From: Labilithrix sp.
Lineage (GTDB): Bacteria; Myxococcota_A; Polyangia; Polyangiales; Polyangiaceae
Reading direction: 5' to 3'
Length of the DNA: 64,000 nt
Assembly (NCBI GenBank): GCA_019637175.1
Contig: JAHBWD010000003.1
Span: 62,001 to 126,000 of the forward strand
A model generated the notes under the pieces. It did no database searches, was not told where the DNA came from, and worked only from the letters and a program-made list of their open reading frames with translations. This document shows, one piece after another, positions 37,760 through 46,234 of this stretch; position 1 is the stretch's first letter; every line of letters starts with the position of its first letter. The position numbers and the translations under genes were made by a program.

Positions 37760-37765
37760 TATGCT
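37760..37765 (+). promoter_or_regulatory. -10-like hexamer TATGCT
   Basis: TATGCT lies 6 bp before GTG 37772. An AT-rich patch (about 37700-37727) sits upstream. This start would be leaderless. Confidence 0.42.
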
Positions 37766-37771
37766 GCTCCG

Positions 37772-39451
37772 GTGTCGAATCTCGCCCCTCTGTTCTCGAT
37801 GCTCGAAAACGCGAAGGCCGACGAGCTGCGTCTCACGCCGGGAGAGCCGCCGTGCGTGATGACCGACGGCAAGCGGCGTGACGTCGCTTCGCAGCCGATG
37901 AACGCCCGGCTCATCCAGGCCGCAGCGTCGGATCTGCTCTCCATCGAGGAGCTCGCCGATCTGCCGAGCCAGAGGCCGCGCATCGTGCGCCACGAGCACG
38001 CCGAGGTCCTCTACGTCATCGAGATCGCGCGGAGCGGCGCCGGGATCGGCCTCGTGATCCGCCCGGCGAAGAGGCCGACGCGCGACGCGGCGCCGGAGCC
38101 GCCGCAAGACAAATCGAAGAAGAGCCGCCAGATGCGCGCGCCGAGCCGGCCGCCGAAGGCGCCCGATCGCGCCGCGGCCGAGGCGCCGCTGGAGATCGAG
38201 CTCGCGACGAGCCCGCGAGGGATCGCCACGGTCAGACAGACGCCGCCGGAGCGCGCGCCCGAGCCGCCGCCGGTCGTGTCGAGGGCGACGCCCGAGCCGC
38301 AAGTCGCCCCCAAGGCCGCGGCGGTGGCGAGCGGTCCTTTCACGAACGTCGGCGGCATGACCTCGGGGCCGCGACGCATCGACCAGCTGCTCCGCGAGAT
38401 GATCGCGACGAAGTCGTCCGACCTTCATCTCTCGGCCGGCAATCACCCGGTGATGCGCACGCACGGCGAGATCCACTTCTCGACCGAGAAGGCGGCGCTC
38501 TCGTCGTCCGACATCCAGGGTCTCTTGCGCGAGATCATGACGGAGAAGGCCGCGCACGACTTCAACGAGCTCCACGACGCCGACTTCGCGTACGAGATCC
38601 CCGGGCTCGCGCGCTTCCGCGTGAACGTCTTCGAGGATCGCAACGGCATCGGCGCGGTGCTCCGCCAGATCCCGATCGACATCATCAGCGCGGAGGCGCT
38701 CGGCCTGCCGAAGGCCTGCATCGACCTCTGCTACCTGTCGAAGGGCCTCGTCGTCGTGACCGGACCGACGGGCTCGGGCAAGTCGACCACGCTCGCCGCG
38801 ATGATCGATCACATCAACAAGCACCGCTCCGATCACATCATCACGATCGAAGATCCCGTCGAGTTCGTTCACAAGAACGTCAGGTGCCTCGTCAACCAGC
38901 GCGAGGTCGGCCAGCACACGAAGACCTTCAAGAACGCGCTCCGCGCGGCGCTCCGTGAGGATCCCGACATCGTGCTCGTCGGCGAGATGCGCGACCTCGA
39001 GACGATCGCGATCGCCATCGAGACCGCCGAGACGGGCCACCTCGTCTTCGGCACGCTCCACACGACCACCGCGGTGAGCACCGTCGATCGCATCATCGAT
39101 CAGTTCCCGACGGACCGGCAGGCGCAGATCCGGGTGATGCTCAGCGAGTCGCTCAAGGGCGTCGTCGCCCAGGTGCTGTGCAAGAAGATCGGAGGCGGCC
39201 GCGTCGCCGCGCACGAGATCCTCCTCGGCGCGCCCGCGGTCTCCACCCTCGTGCGCGACGGCAAGACGTTCCAGCTCGCGAGCGTGATGCAGACGTCGAA
39301 GCAGCTCGGCATGGTCACGATGAACGACTCGCTCTTCGCGCTCGTGCAGAAGAAGCTCGTCGAGCCGAAAGAGGCGTGGATGAAGGCGGTCGACAAGAAC
39401 GGCCTCCTCGCGATGTTCAAGAACGCAGGCCTGCCGACCACGTTCGCCTGA
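37772..39451 (+). CDS. PilT-like twitching ATPase with an extra degenerate N-domain
   Basis: The protein has 559 residues, while PilT has about 345-370. The C-terminal 360 residues are a complete PilT: N-domain from SSDLHLSAGNHPVMRTHGEI (about 215 on), Walker A GPTGSGKST (331-339), Asp/His boxes, and DPDIVLVGEMRDLETI. The usual AIRNLIRE end reads AVSTLVRDGK. Residues 17-100 (ADELRLTPGEPPCVMTDGKR ... GIGLVIRP) look like a second, decayed copy of the same N-domain, followed by a Pro-rich linker to about 200. PilT hexamers retract type IV pili. The start is GTG 37772 with TATGCT 6 bp upstream. Confidence 0.87.
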   Translation: MSNLAPLFSMLENAKADELRLTPGEPPCVMTDGKRRDVASQPMNARLIQAAASDLLSIEELADLPSQRPRIVRHEHAEVLYVIEIARSGAGIGLVIRPAKRPTRDAAPEPPQDKSKKSRQMRAPSRPPKAPDRAAAEAPLEIELATSPRGIATVRQTPPERAPEPPPVVSRATPEPQVAPKAAAVASGPFTNVGGMTSGPRRIDQLLREMIATKSSDLHLSAGNHPVMRTHGEIHFSTEKAALSSSDIQGLLREIMTEKAAHDFNELHDADFAYEIPGLARFRVNVFEDRNGIGAVLRQIPIDIISAEALGLPKACIDLCYLSKGLVVVTGPTGSGKSTTLAAMIDHINKHRSDHIITIEDPVEFVHKNVRCLVNQREVGQHTKTFKNALRAALREDPDIVLVGEMRDLETIAIAIETAETGHLVFGTLHTTTAVSTVDRIIDQFPTDRQAQIRVMLSESLKGVVAQVLCKKIGGGRVAAHEILLGAPAVSTLVRDGKTFQLASVMQTSKQLGMVTMNDSLFALVQKKLVEPKEAWMKAVDKNGLLAMFKNAGLPTTFA

Positions 39452-39466
39452 ACGGCCACGAGAGGT

Positions 39467-39472
39467 TACGAT
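39467..39472 (+). promoter_or_regulatory. -10-like hexamer TACGAT
   Basis: TACGAT lies 7 bp before GTG 39480 in the 28-bp gap after the PilT-like gene. It predicts a separate leaderless start for the delta-60 lipoprotein. Confidence 0.35.
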
Positions 39473-39479
39473 CGACGCT

Positions 39480-41060
39480 GTGGGGCTCCTCCGCTCCGTC
39501 GCCCTCGTCGCCCTCGTCGGGGGGTGCAACCTCCTCAACGGATCGTCGTCGCTCGAGGTCGTCGGGGAGAACGCGCCGTGCGTGGGGTGCGACCCTCGCG
39601 ACGGCGGCGGCGGCGGCGCCGAAGGCGGCGACGGCCTGTCGATCGTCGCGCCGCCGTCGGTCGCCGTCGCGAGAGGGTCGTCGATCGCGATCGTCGCCAC
39701 GAGCGAAGGCGCGGCCGAGATCATGGCTTCGGCGATCGCCGGCGTGACGGTGGTCGCCGGCGCGGTCGAGTCCGGGCGCTCGACGATCACGATCTCGCCC
39801 TCGGCCGCCGCGGCGATCGGTCCGGTCGTGCTCGAGATCCGCGCGCGCGCCGGCGATCGCGAGGCCTCGCAGACGGTGAGCGTGAACATCCTCGAAGAAG
39901 GAGCGCTCGACGAGAGCTTCGGCGACGCGGGGATCGCGCGCGTCGATCTCGGCGGCGCGAGCGACGTCGCCGAGGCCGTCTTCGTCGATCCCGACGGGAA
40001 GATCGTCGTCGCCGGATCGAACGGCGCCGCGTTCGTGGCGGCGCGGCTCGACGCGTCGGGCAAGCTCGATCCCACGTTCGGCGAAGGAGGTCGCGCGATC
40101 GTCGAGTTCGGCGGGCCGGCGACCGCGCGCGCGATCGCGCGTGACGGCTTCGGGCGGTACGTCCTCTTCGGCGACGCATCGAACGACATCGCGATCGCGC
40201 GCTTGCTCGCGAACGGAACGCTCGACACGACGTTCGCCGGCGCCGGCAAACGCACCGACGACATCTCGAACGGCGCCGACGTCGGCTACGCCGTCGCGCT
40301 CGCACCGGCGGGTCAGATCTACGGCGCCGGCTTCCGCTTCGCCGCGGGGCCCGGTCAAGATCTCCTGGTCGTGCGCTACACGGCCGGCGGCGCGCCCGAT
40401 CCGTCGTGGGCCTTCAACGGCCGGTTCATCCTCGACTTCGCCAACGCCGCCGATCGCGTGCACGCCATGGCCGTGCAGCCCGACGGCAAGGTCGTCGTCG
40501 CGGGACACGCGAACGTCGGCGGCCCCGACGGCATCGACACGATGGTGGCCCGCCTCGACGTCAACGGCACCCCCGACCCGAGCTTCGCCGGCAACGACGG
40601 CGTCAACGTCGAGGCGTTCGGCGGCGATGACCGCGCGTTCGCGCTCGCGCTCCAGCCCGACGGGAAGATCGTGACCGCAGGGCAAGGCGGAAACCCGCGC
40701 CGCGCGGCATTCCTCCGCCTCGACGCGAACGGCACGCGCGACGCCACCTTCGACGGCGACGGCAAGGCCACGCACGCCGTCGGCGGCACCGAGGACGTCG
40801 CGCGCGGCCTCGTGCTCGCGCCCGGCGTCGGCTTCCTCGCGGTGGGATCCGCGCGCACCGGCGCCACGACGGACGCGTTCCTCCTCTCGCTCACCGACGC
40901 GGGCGCGCTCGACGCGACCGGCAAGCGCGGCGCGCGCACGTTCGATTGGGCGCCCGGCGCGAACGACGGCGCCACCGCGGTCGCGCGCGCGCCGGACGGA
41001 AGGCTCGTCGTCGTCGGCAACGCCGGCGCGGACGTCGTGGTGATGCGTGTCTGGCCCTGA
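39480..41060 (+). CDS. Delta-60 repeat lipoprotein
   Basis: This 526-residue protein has lipobox VGGC (Cys16), a Gly/Asp-rich spacer and an Ig-like stretch. Six to seven delta-60-type repeats follow (about 140-520), each with the pattern LDxxFGxxG, then A-LQPDGKIVVAG and ARLDANG. Such repeats form beta-propeller blades and occur in large secreted proteins of Myxococcota and related bacteria. Probable surface protein; ligand unknown. The downstream metallophosphoesterase starts inside its last codons if GTG 41047 is used. Confidence 0.85.
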   Translation: MGLLRSVALVALVGGCNLLNGSSSLEVVGENAPCVGCDPRDGGGGGAEGGDGLSIVAPPSVAVARGSSIAIVATSEGAAEIMASAIAGVTVVAGAVESGRSTITISPSAAAAIGPVVLEIRARAGDREASQTVSVNILEEGALDESFGDAGIARVDLGGASDVAEAVFVDPDGKIVVAGSNGAAFVAARLDASGKLDPTFGEGGRAIVEFGGPATARAIARDGFGRYVLFGDASNDIAIARLLANGTLDTTFAGAGKRTDDISNGADVGYAVALAPAGQIYGAGFRFAAGPGQDLLVVRYTAGGAPDPSWAFNGRFILDFANAADRVHAMAVQPDGKVVVAGHANVGGPDGIDTMVARLDVNGTPDPSFAGNDGVNVEAFGGDDRAFALALQPDGKIVTAGQGGNPRRAAFLRLDANGTRDATFDGDGKATHAVGGTEDVARGLVLAPGVGFLAVGSARTGATTDAFLLSLTDAGALDATGKRGARTFDWAPGANDGATAVARAPDGRLVVVGNAGADVVVMRVWP

Positions 41061-41985
41061 CGCCGCGGCGCGGATGATCGCGGCCGCCTTGCTCGTGTGT
41101 AGCGCGGCGGCGTGTCGGCGCGACACCGCGGCGAGCGCGAACGTGAGCGCCGACGCGAGCACGATCGCCGACGCGAGCGCCGGCGACGGCGCGCACGCGC
41201 GCGTGAAGCGAGGCGTGAAGGGCGGGACCGACGTGACGTTCGTCGTGGTCTCCGACACGCACTTCGGCTTCGGCGACATCGCGAAGACGAACGCGGCGCT
41301 CGTGTCGAAGCTGAACGCGATCGGAGGAAAACGCTATCCGCGCGAGATCGGCGGCACGGTCGCGGCGCCGCGGGGGCTCTTGATCACGGGGGATCTCACC
41401 GAGTGGGGCAAGGTCGAAGAGTGGGAGCCGTTCGTCGCGACCTACGGCTTGCGCGGAGCCGAGAGCGAGCTTCGCATGCCGGTCTTCGAGGTGATCGGCA
41501 ACCATGACAAGGTCCACGGCCCGTGGGTCGAGCAGCAGGTGAGCGCCCGGCACGGCGGTCGCTTCTACGCGTGGGACTGGGACGACGTGCACTTCGTCGC
41601 GCTTGGCGAGGCCCCCGACGACGAAGGGCTCGCGTTCCTCGAGCGCGATCTCGCGGGCCTCGAGCCGCGCGTGCCGCTCTTCCTCTACTTTCACCTCGCG
41701 CTCCTCGGTCCGTGGTCGACCGGTCACTGGTTCGGCGACGGCGACTTCAAGCGGCGCCTCGCGACGATCCTGAAGGGCCGCTTCGTCGTCGGGATCTTCC
41801 ACGGCCATCACCACGCGACGGGCCACTACCAGTGGGAAGGCATCGACGTCTGGAAGCCCGGCGCGGTCAAGGACGGCGCGCACACCTTCGCCGTCGTCCA
41901 CGTCACCGACGCGAAGATGACGCTCGCTTCCTGGGATTACGATCGCGACGCCTGGGCAGGCTCGTTCACCAAGCCGCTGCGGTGA
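41047..41985 (+). CDS. Exported lipoprotein metallophosphoesterase
   Basis: This 312-residue protein has lipobox SAAAC after a short signal. The calcineurin-like motifs are SDTHFG, TGDLTEWG, IGNHDKVHG, FHLALL and FHGHHHATGHY. The substrate is unknown. GTG 41047 overlaps the end of the delta-60 gene and keeps an arginine ahead of the signal core. ATG 41074 is the alternative and starts right after the upstream stop. The second block reads FHL where cytoplasmic relatives have a paired His, a possible difference in the metal site. Confidence 0.83.
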   Translation: MSGPDAAARMIAAALLVCSAAACRRDTAASANVSADASTIADASAGDGAHARVKRGVKGGTDVTFVVVSDTHFGFGDIAKTNAALVSKLNAIGGKRYPREIGGTVAAPRGLLITGDLTEWGKVEEWEPFVATYGLRGAESELRMPVFEVIGNHDKVHGPWVEQQVSARHGGRFYAWDWDDVHFVALGEAPDDEGLAFLERDLAGLEPRVPLFLYFHLALLGPWSTGHWFGDGDFKRRLATILKGRFVVGIFHGHHHATGHYQWEGIDVWKPGAVKDGAHTFAVVHVTDAKMTLASWDYDRDAWAGSFTKPLR

Positions 41986-41988
41986 GCC

Positions 41989-43647
41989 TCAGCGCACGAC
42001 GGGCAGCGACGTCTTCGTGCGCTTCACGGCCTTGGCGTTCTGCCACTGCATCACGTCGAGCTTCGTCGCTTCGGGCCTCGCGTCGCCTTGCCTCGGCGCG
42101 CGCGCCCAGCGAGACGGATCGGAGAACGTCTGGTAGTTCTCCGCGCGGCGCGAGGTCGAGAACCGACGCATGAAGACCGCGAAGTCGTAGGCGTCGAGCA
42201 AGTAGAGGAGCTGACCGCCGTCGGCGTGGAGGCCGCGCTGCATCATCAGCTTGAGGCCGTCTTTGAAGTGGCGACGCAGCTCGCCGTCGCCCCTCAGCAT
42301 CTCCGGCGCGAGTCGCGACGCGACGAACGCCTTCTCGACGAGGTTCGATCCCTTGGTGCGGCGCCGCCAGTTGCGCTCGATGCGATCGTAGAGGAGGTGC
42401 GTGCCGTAGGCCTGCTCGTAGAGCCAGACGTAGCCGTCCATCAGCTCGTCGCGGCGCATGTGCGTCGGCTCGAAGACGACGTGACGCGTGTCGTACAGGT
42501 GCCAGTCTTCGTGATCCAGGCGGCCGGCGGCTTTGTACTCGTCGAAGAGCTTCGTTCCCGGCATCGGCGTCAGGATGCTGAAGAAGGGATAGAGGATGCC
42601 GGCGCGCTGCACGAAGTCGAGCGTCTGCTTGAAGACGCCGAGCGTGTCGGTGTCGAAGCCGACGATGAAGTTGCCGATGATCGTCATGCCGCGCGCGTGG
42701 ATGCGATCGATCGCCTCCTGATACGTCAGGCAGAAGTTCACGGGCTTATCCATCGCCGCGAGCGACGCCTCGGTCACCGATTCGAAGCCGATGATGAGCG
42801 TCGAGCAGCCCGCGTCGCGGAAGAGATCGAGCATCTCCTCGTCGCTCGCGACGTTCAGCGTCGTCTCCGCCGACCACGAGGGGATCTCGCCCGCCTGCGC
42901 GAGCGGGATCATCGCGCGCAGGAGATCCTTCGTGTACCGCGTGCGCGAGATGAAGTTGTCGTCGACGATGTAGAGCGGCTTGCTCCCCGCGATCGGGCCG
43001 CGCGACTTCGGCAGCGCGCGCAGCTCGGCGACGACGCGCTCGACGGGCTTGAAGCGGAAGTCTTGCCCCGAGATGTCGGGGACGCTGCAAAAGCGGCAGC
43101 GGAAGGGGCAGCCGCGCGTCGTCTGGATCTGGTGGAAGAGGTACTGGCTCGCGTCGGACTTGTCCCACGTCGGCACGGGGATCTCGCCCATGGGCGGGAA
43201 GCCCACCGCGTCGTAGCGCTCGCGGAGCCTGCCGGCCTTCGCGTCTTCGACGACACGCCGCCACACCGTCTCGGCCTCACCGGTGACGACGCAGTCGACG
43301 TGCGCGAGCGCCTCTTCGGGGCGGAGCGAGGCGTGGATGCCTCCGAGGATCACGCGCGCGCCGCGCTCCTTGAACCTGCGCGCGACCTCGTAGGCGTACG
43401 TCACGCACGACGTCTTCGCGCTGAGCGCGACGTAGTCGGTGCCGCGGAGGTCGTAGTCGATCGGCTCGAGGTACTCGTCGATCATCCGCACGTCGACGTC
43501 GCGGGGCGTGCACGCCATCACCGTCTGGATGCCGAGATCGAGGAAGGCGCGCTTGAAGCCGAGCGCGCGGTTGAGAAGATCCATCTCGTAGAGCTCGCGC
43601 TCGGACGGATCGAGGTTCTTGCGCGTCGCCACGAACGTGATGCGCAT
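41989..43647 (-). CDS. B12-binding radical SAM enzyme (second of the cassette)
   Basis: This 552-residue protein has an N-terminal Rossmann-like cobalamin-type domain (about 1-150; VILGGIHASLRPEEAL and CVVTGEAE are typical) and a radical SAM TIM barrel. The 4Fe-4S motif CPFRCRFC has Cys180, Cys184 and Cys187. A helical C-terminal domain (DUF4070-like) follows, with THMRRDELMDGY. These enzymes use SAM and a cobalamin to methylate or rearrange unreactive carbons, often in lipids or natural products. The gene starts 2 bp after the stop of the diiron oxygenase-like gene, so the three genes from 46135 form one unit. Substrate unknown. Confidence 0.9.
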   Translation of the reverse strand: MRITFVATRKNLDPSERELYEMDLLNRALGFKRAFLDLGIQTVMACTPRDVDVRMIDEYLEPIDYDLRGTDYVALSAKTSCVTYAYEVARRFKERGARVILGGIHASLRPEEALAHVDCVVTGEAETVWRRVVEDAKAGRLRERYDAVGFPPMGEIPVPTWDKSDASQYLFHQIQTTRGCPFRCRFCSVPDISGQDFRFKPVERVVAELRALPKSRGPIAGSKPLYIVDDNFISRTRYTKDLLRAMIPLAQAGEIPSWSAETTLNVASDEEMLDLFRDAGCSTLIIGFESVTEASLAAMDKPVNFCLTYQEAIDRIHARGMTIIGNFIVGFDTDTLGVFKQTLDFVQRAGILYPFFSILTPMPGTKLFDEYKAAGRLDHEDWHLYDTRHVVFEPTHMRRDELMDGYVWLYEQAYGTHLLYDRIERNWRRRTKGSNLVEKAFVASRLAPEMLRGDGELRRHFKDGLKLMMQRGLHADGGQLLYLLDAYDFAVFMRRFSTSRRAENYQTFSDPSRWARAPRQGDARPEATKLDVMQWQNAKAVKRTKTSLPVVR

Positions 43648-43649
43648 CG

Positions 43650-44513
43650 CTAACGCCTCCCCTGCTCCACGATCTGCGAGAGCGTCGGGCGCATCCGCGT
43701 CCGGAGCGCGTCGTAGCGCGCCTCGAGCGCGCGGAGCCGCGGCACGCCGTCCCACGCCGTGATCAGGATCTCCTGGAGCACGGAGCGGGGCGTCACGCCG
43801 TCGGGGCGAATCGCGCGCGGCTGGCGCCACGTGACGACGGCGCGCTGCACGCCGCTCCAGAAGCGCCCGCGCGCCTCGAGCGAGAGGAGCGCGCCGCGCC
43901 GGATGAGCGCGCGCGCGTCGTGCGTGTCGCCGAAGCGCACGAGCGCCTCTTCGAGCCACGTGCCGTGATCGACGTCTTGCGCCACGTGCAGCGTGAAGTA
44001 GTTGATCTCCTCTTCGGTGAACCCCGCGCGCCGCAGGCCGGGGATCACGGCGTCGAACATCTTGGGGATGGCCCACTCGTGGCCCGGCCCCACGGCGCCG
44101 AGGCCGACGAGGAACGGCTCTTCGTTCACGATCCGGCGGTGCTCGCGGATGAAGCGGAGGGCAGGCCCGGGGACCTTTCCGTTCTCGTCGTCGGGGACGG
44201 CGCTGCCGCACGAACGGAGGAAGTGACCGTAGAGCGTCGAGTGATCTTCGCCGTGCGAGCCCTCGCCGTACTCGTCGACGAGCACCTTCGCGAGCCACAG
44301 CTTCGCCTCGCTGGTGGGCGCGCGCACGAGCAGGCGCTCGAGGTAGCTCGTGAAGACGCACACGAGCGCGAAGTGGTTCTCACCGAAGACGCGATAGTCT
44401 TCGCGGGAGAACGGGCTCGTCGCGCAGCGGTTCAAGAAGAGATGATTGACCGCCGGGTGCGCCTCGATCTCCACGCGCAGCTCGCGCATGAATCTTCGAG
44501 AGACGTCGCTCAC
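43650..44513 (-). CDS. Haem-oxygenase-like diiron oxidase/oxygenase (HDO)
   Basis: This 287-residue all-helical protein is of the iron-containing redox enzyme family (PF14518/PqqC-TenA-like fold). The six metal ligands of HDO enzymes can be placed in the CADD spacing: Glu84 and His91 (EYGEGSHGEDH), Glu146, and the HxxxDxxH block His176, Asp180, His183. HDOs activate O2 to oxidise, cleave or N-oxygenate substrates (UndA, BesC, SznF, CADD). GTG 44513 is preceded by GGAGG at 7 nt and overlaps the upstream radical SAM stop (GTGA). ATG 44489 is a less likely start. Sandwiched between two B12 radical SAM genes, it probably acts on the same product. Confidence 0.85.
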   Translation of the reverse strand: MSDVSRRFMRELRVEIEAHPAVNHLFLNRCATSPFSREDYRVFGENHFALVCVFTSYLERLLVRAPTSEAKLWLAKVLVDEYGEGSHGEDHSTLYGHFLRSCGSAVPDDENGKVPGPALRFIREHRRIVNEEPFLVGLGAVGPGHEWAIPKMFDAVIPGLRRAGFTEEEINYFTLHVAQDVDHGTWLEEALVRFGDTHDARALIRRGALLSLEARGRFWSGVQRAVVTWRQPRAIRPDGVTPRSVLQEILITAWDGVPRLRALEARYDALRTRMRPTLSQIVEQGRR

Positions 44514-46135
44514 TCTCCCACCTCCTGGTGGCTGAAGGCTCCGAGCTGGCTCGAGGCGTCGGCGACGTCGTCGGCCCACGTGCGCTTCGGGATCCGGAGA
44601 CGAACGAGGTTGCTCTCGGCCGGCTCGGCGGCGCCCTCGTCGCCGCGCGGGTAGGCGACGTCTTCCCACGTGAGGCCCGCCTTCGCGCCCGGGCCGTTCA
44701 GCAAGCCCGCCTCGTCGCGGAGGAACGAGCGATAGTCGCGGTGGATGCGCTGGTAGCGCCACGTGCGCGCGTAAAACCAGATCATCCCGGGGAGGATCTT
44801 GGCGACGAACCCCGGGCGCCGCTTCATCATCGCGTCGTACGCGCTGCGCACGCTCTCTTCGGTGGCGTCGTAGGAGCGCGCGAACTCTTTGTAGAACTCT
44901 TCGCGCGGCAGGCGCGTGGGCAGCACCGCGTGCAAGAGATCGAACAGGCGGTGATCGGTCGTGAGCAGCTTCTCTTTGTACGCGCGATGGAGCTGGGTGC
45001 CCGGCAGCGGCGTCAGGATGGTGAAGAGCGGCATCGCGATCTGGAGGCTCCGCACGTACTCGTAGAGCTGCTCGAACTGATCGCGGGTCCAGTCGGCGCG
45101 CACCATGAACACGCCCGTCGAGAAGATGCCGTTCTTGCGCATCACCTCGTTGGCGCGGAGGTTCTTCTGCCACGACGACTTCTTGCGGAGCGCGGCGAGG
45201 TTGTCGTCGTCGTTCGACTCGAAGCCGGAGAGGACCATCACGAGGCCGTTCTTCGCGAGGCGCTCCATGAGCTCGGGGTGGTCGGCGGCGAAGTCGGTGC
45301 GCCCCTGCGTGAGCCAGTACTTGCGGACGCCGCGCTTCTCGAGCTCCTCGCAGAGCTCGGTGGCGCGGCGCTTGTTGGTGAGGAAGTTGTCGTCGAGCAC
45401 GAAGATGAAGGGCTCGGCGCACGCCTCCATCTGGTCGACGATCTTCTTGGCCGACAGAAAGCGCGTCCGCCGCTCGTAAAACTCCCAGATCGCGCAGAAG
45501 TTGCAGTCGAACGAGCAGCCGCGGCTCGTGAAGATCGACGCCATCGGGCGGATGCCGGTGAAGAAGTAGCGCCCTTGGTACTTGGCGATGAGCTCGCGTC
45601 GCGGCGTCGGCAGATCGTCGAGCGAGGCCGTCTGCTCGCGCTTCGCGTTGACGCGTCGCACGCCGGCGGGGTCGCGCCAGCGCGTGCCCTTGACGCCCGC
45701 GAACGTGCGATCGCCCGAGGCCTTCTGCGTCGACCATCGCTCCATGAGCTCGACGATCGTGCGCTCGCCTTCGCCCTGCACGATGACGTCGATGTAGTCG
45801 GCGTCGAACTCCTCGGGGCAGAGCGTCGGGTGGTGCCCGCCGACGACCGTGAGCGCGTCGGGGCAGATGCTCCGCGCGGCGCGCAGCACGGCCTTCGCCT
45901 GGTAGGCGTCGGTCGTCATGCTCGTCGTGCCGACGACGTCCGGCCGGAACGCGACGAGCTTCTTCGCGAGCGCCTCTTCGTCCTCGAGGCGCAGGTCGAG
46001 GATCTCGACCTCGTGCGCGTGCATGATCGCGGTGCCGACGGAGGTGAGGGCCACCGGCTCCGAGAGCCACACGACGTTCTCCAGACCGAGCCTGCCGTTT
46101 TCGAACGGCGTCGGCATCACGAGAAGCACACGCAT
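44510..46135 (-). CDS. B12-binding radical SAM enzyme (first of the cassette)
   Basis: This 541-residue protein has an N-terminal cobalamin-binding-like domain (GGHHPTLCPEEF, VQGEGERT) and a radical SAM core with CSFDCNFC (Cys207, 211, 214). A helical C-terminal extension follows, and a short acidic tail ends in QEVGE. The canonical DxHxxG of cobalamin proteins is not obvious, as is common in this family. The LPGTQL segment and C-terminal layout mirror its neighbour at 41989, but the two are far from identical. The start is ATG 46135 with GGAG 5 nt upstream. The next gene overlaps by GTGA. The lgt gene lies 99 bp upstream on the same strand. Confidence 0.9.
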   Translation of the reverse strand: MRVLLVMPTPFENGRLGLENVVWLSEPVALTSVGTAIMHAHEVEILDLRLEDEEALAKKLVAFRPDVVGTTSMTTDAYQAKAVLRAARSICPDALTVVGGHHPTLCPEEFDADYIDVIVQGEGERTIVELMERWSTQKASGDRTFAGVKGTRWRDPAGVRRVNAKREQTASLDDLPTPRRELIAKYQGRYFFTGIRPMASIFTSRGCSFDCNFCAIWEFYERRTRFLSAKKIVDQMEACAEPFIFVLDDNFLTNKRRATELCEELEKRGVRKYWLTQGRTDFAADHPELMERLAKNGLVMVLSGFESNDDDNLAALRKKSSWQKNLRANEVMRKNGIFSTGVFMVRADWTRDQFEQLYEYVRSLQIAMPLFTILTPLPGTQLHRAYKEKLLTTDHRLFDLLHAVLPTRLPREEFYKEFARSYDATEESVRSAYDAMMKRRPGFVAKILPGMIWFYARTWRYQRIHRDYRSFLRDEAGLLNGPGAKAGLTWEDVAYPRGDEGAAEPAESNLVRLRIPKRTWADDVADASSQLGAFSHQEVGE

Positions 46136-46234
46136 GACCGCTCCAGTCTCGAGCGCGACCGGCAGGCGGCGCGTCCGAGCTGCGCGATTGTCTTACGGTT
46201 TCGGTGGCGCTGTCGAGGCGAAGCGCGAGCCGGC

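Noticed and set aside
41989..44361. Extended 790-residue form of the second radical SAM protein
   Set aside because: The first 238 residues are Arg-rich and overlap the HDO gene in another frame. The protein has a natural start at ATG 43647, 2 bp after the HDO stop.
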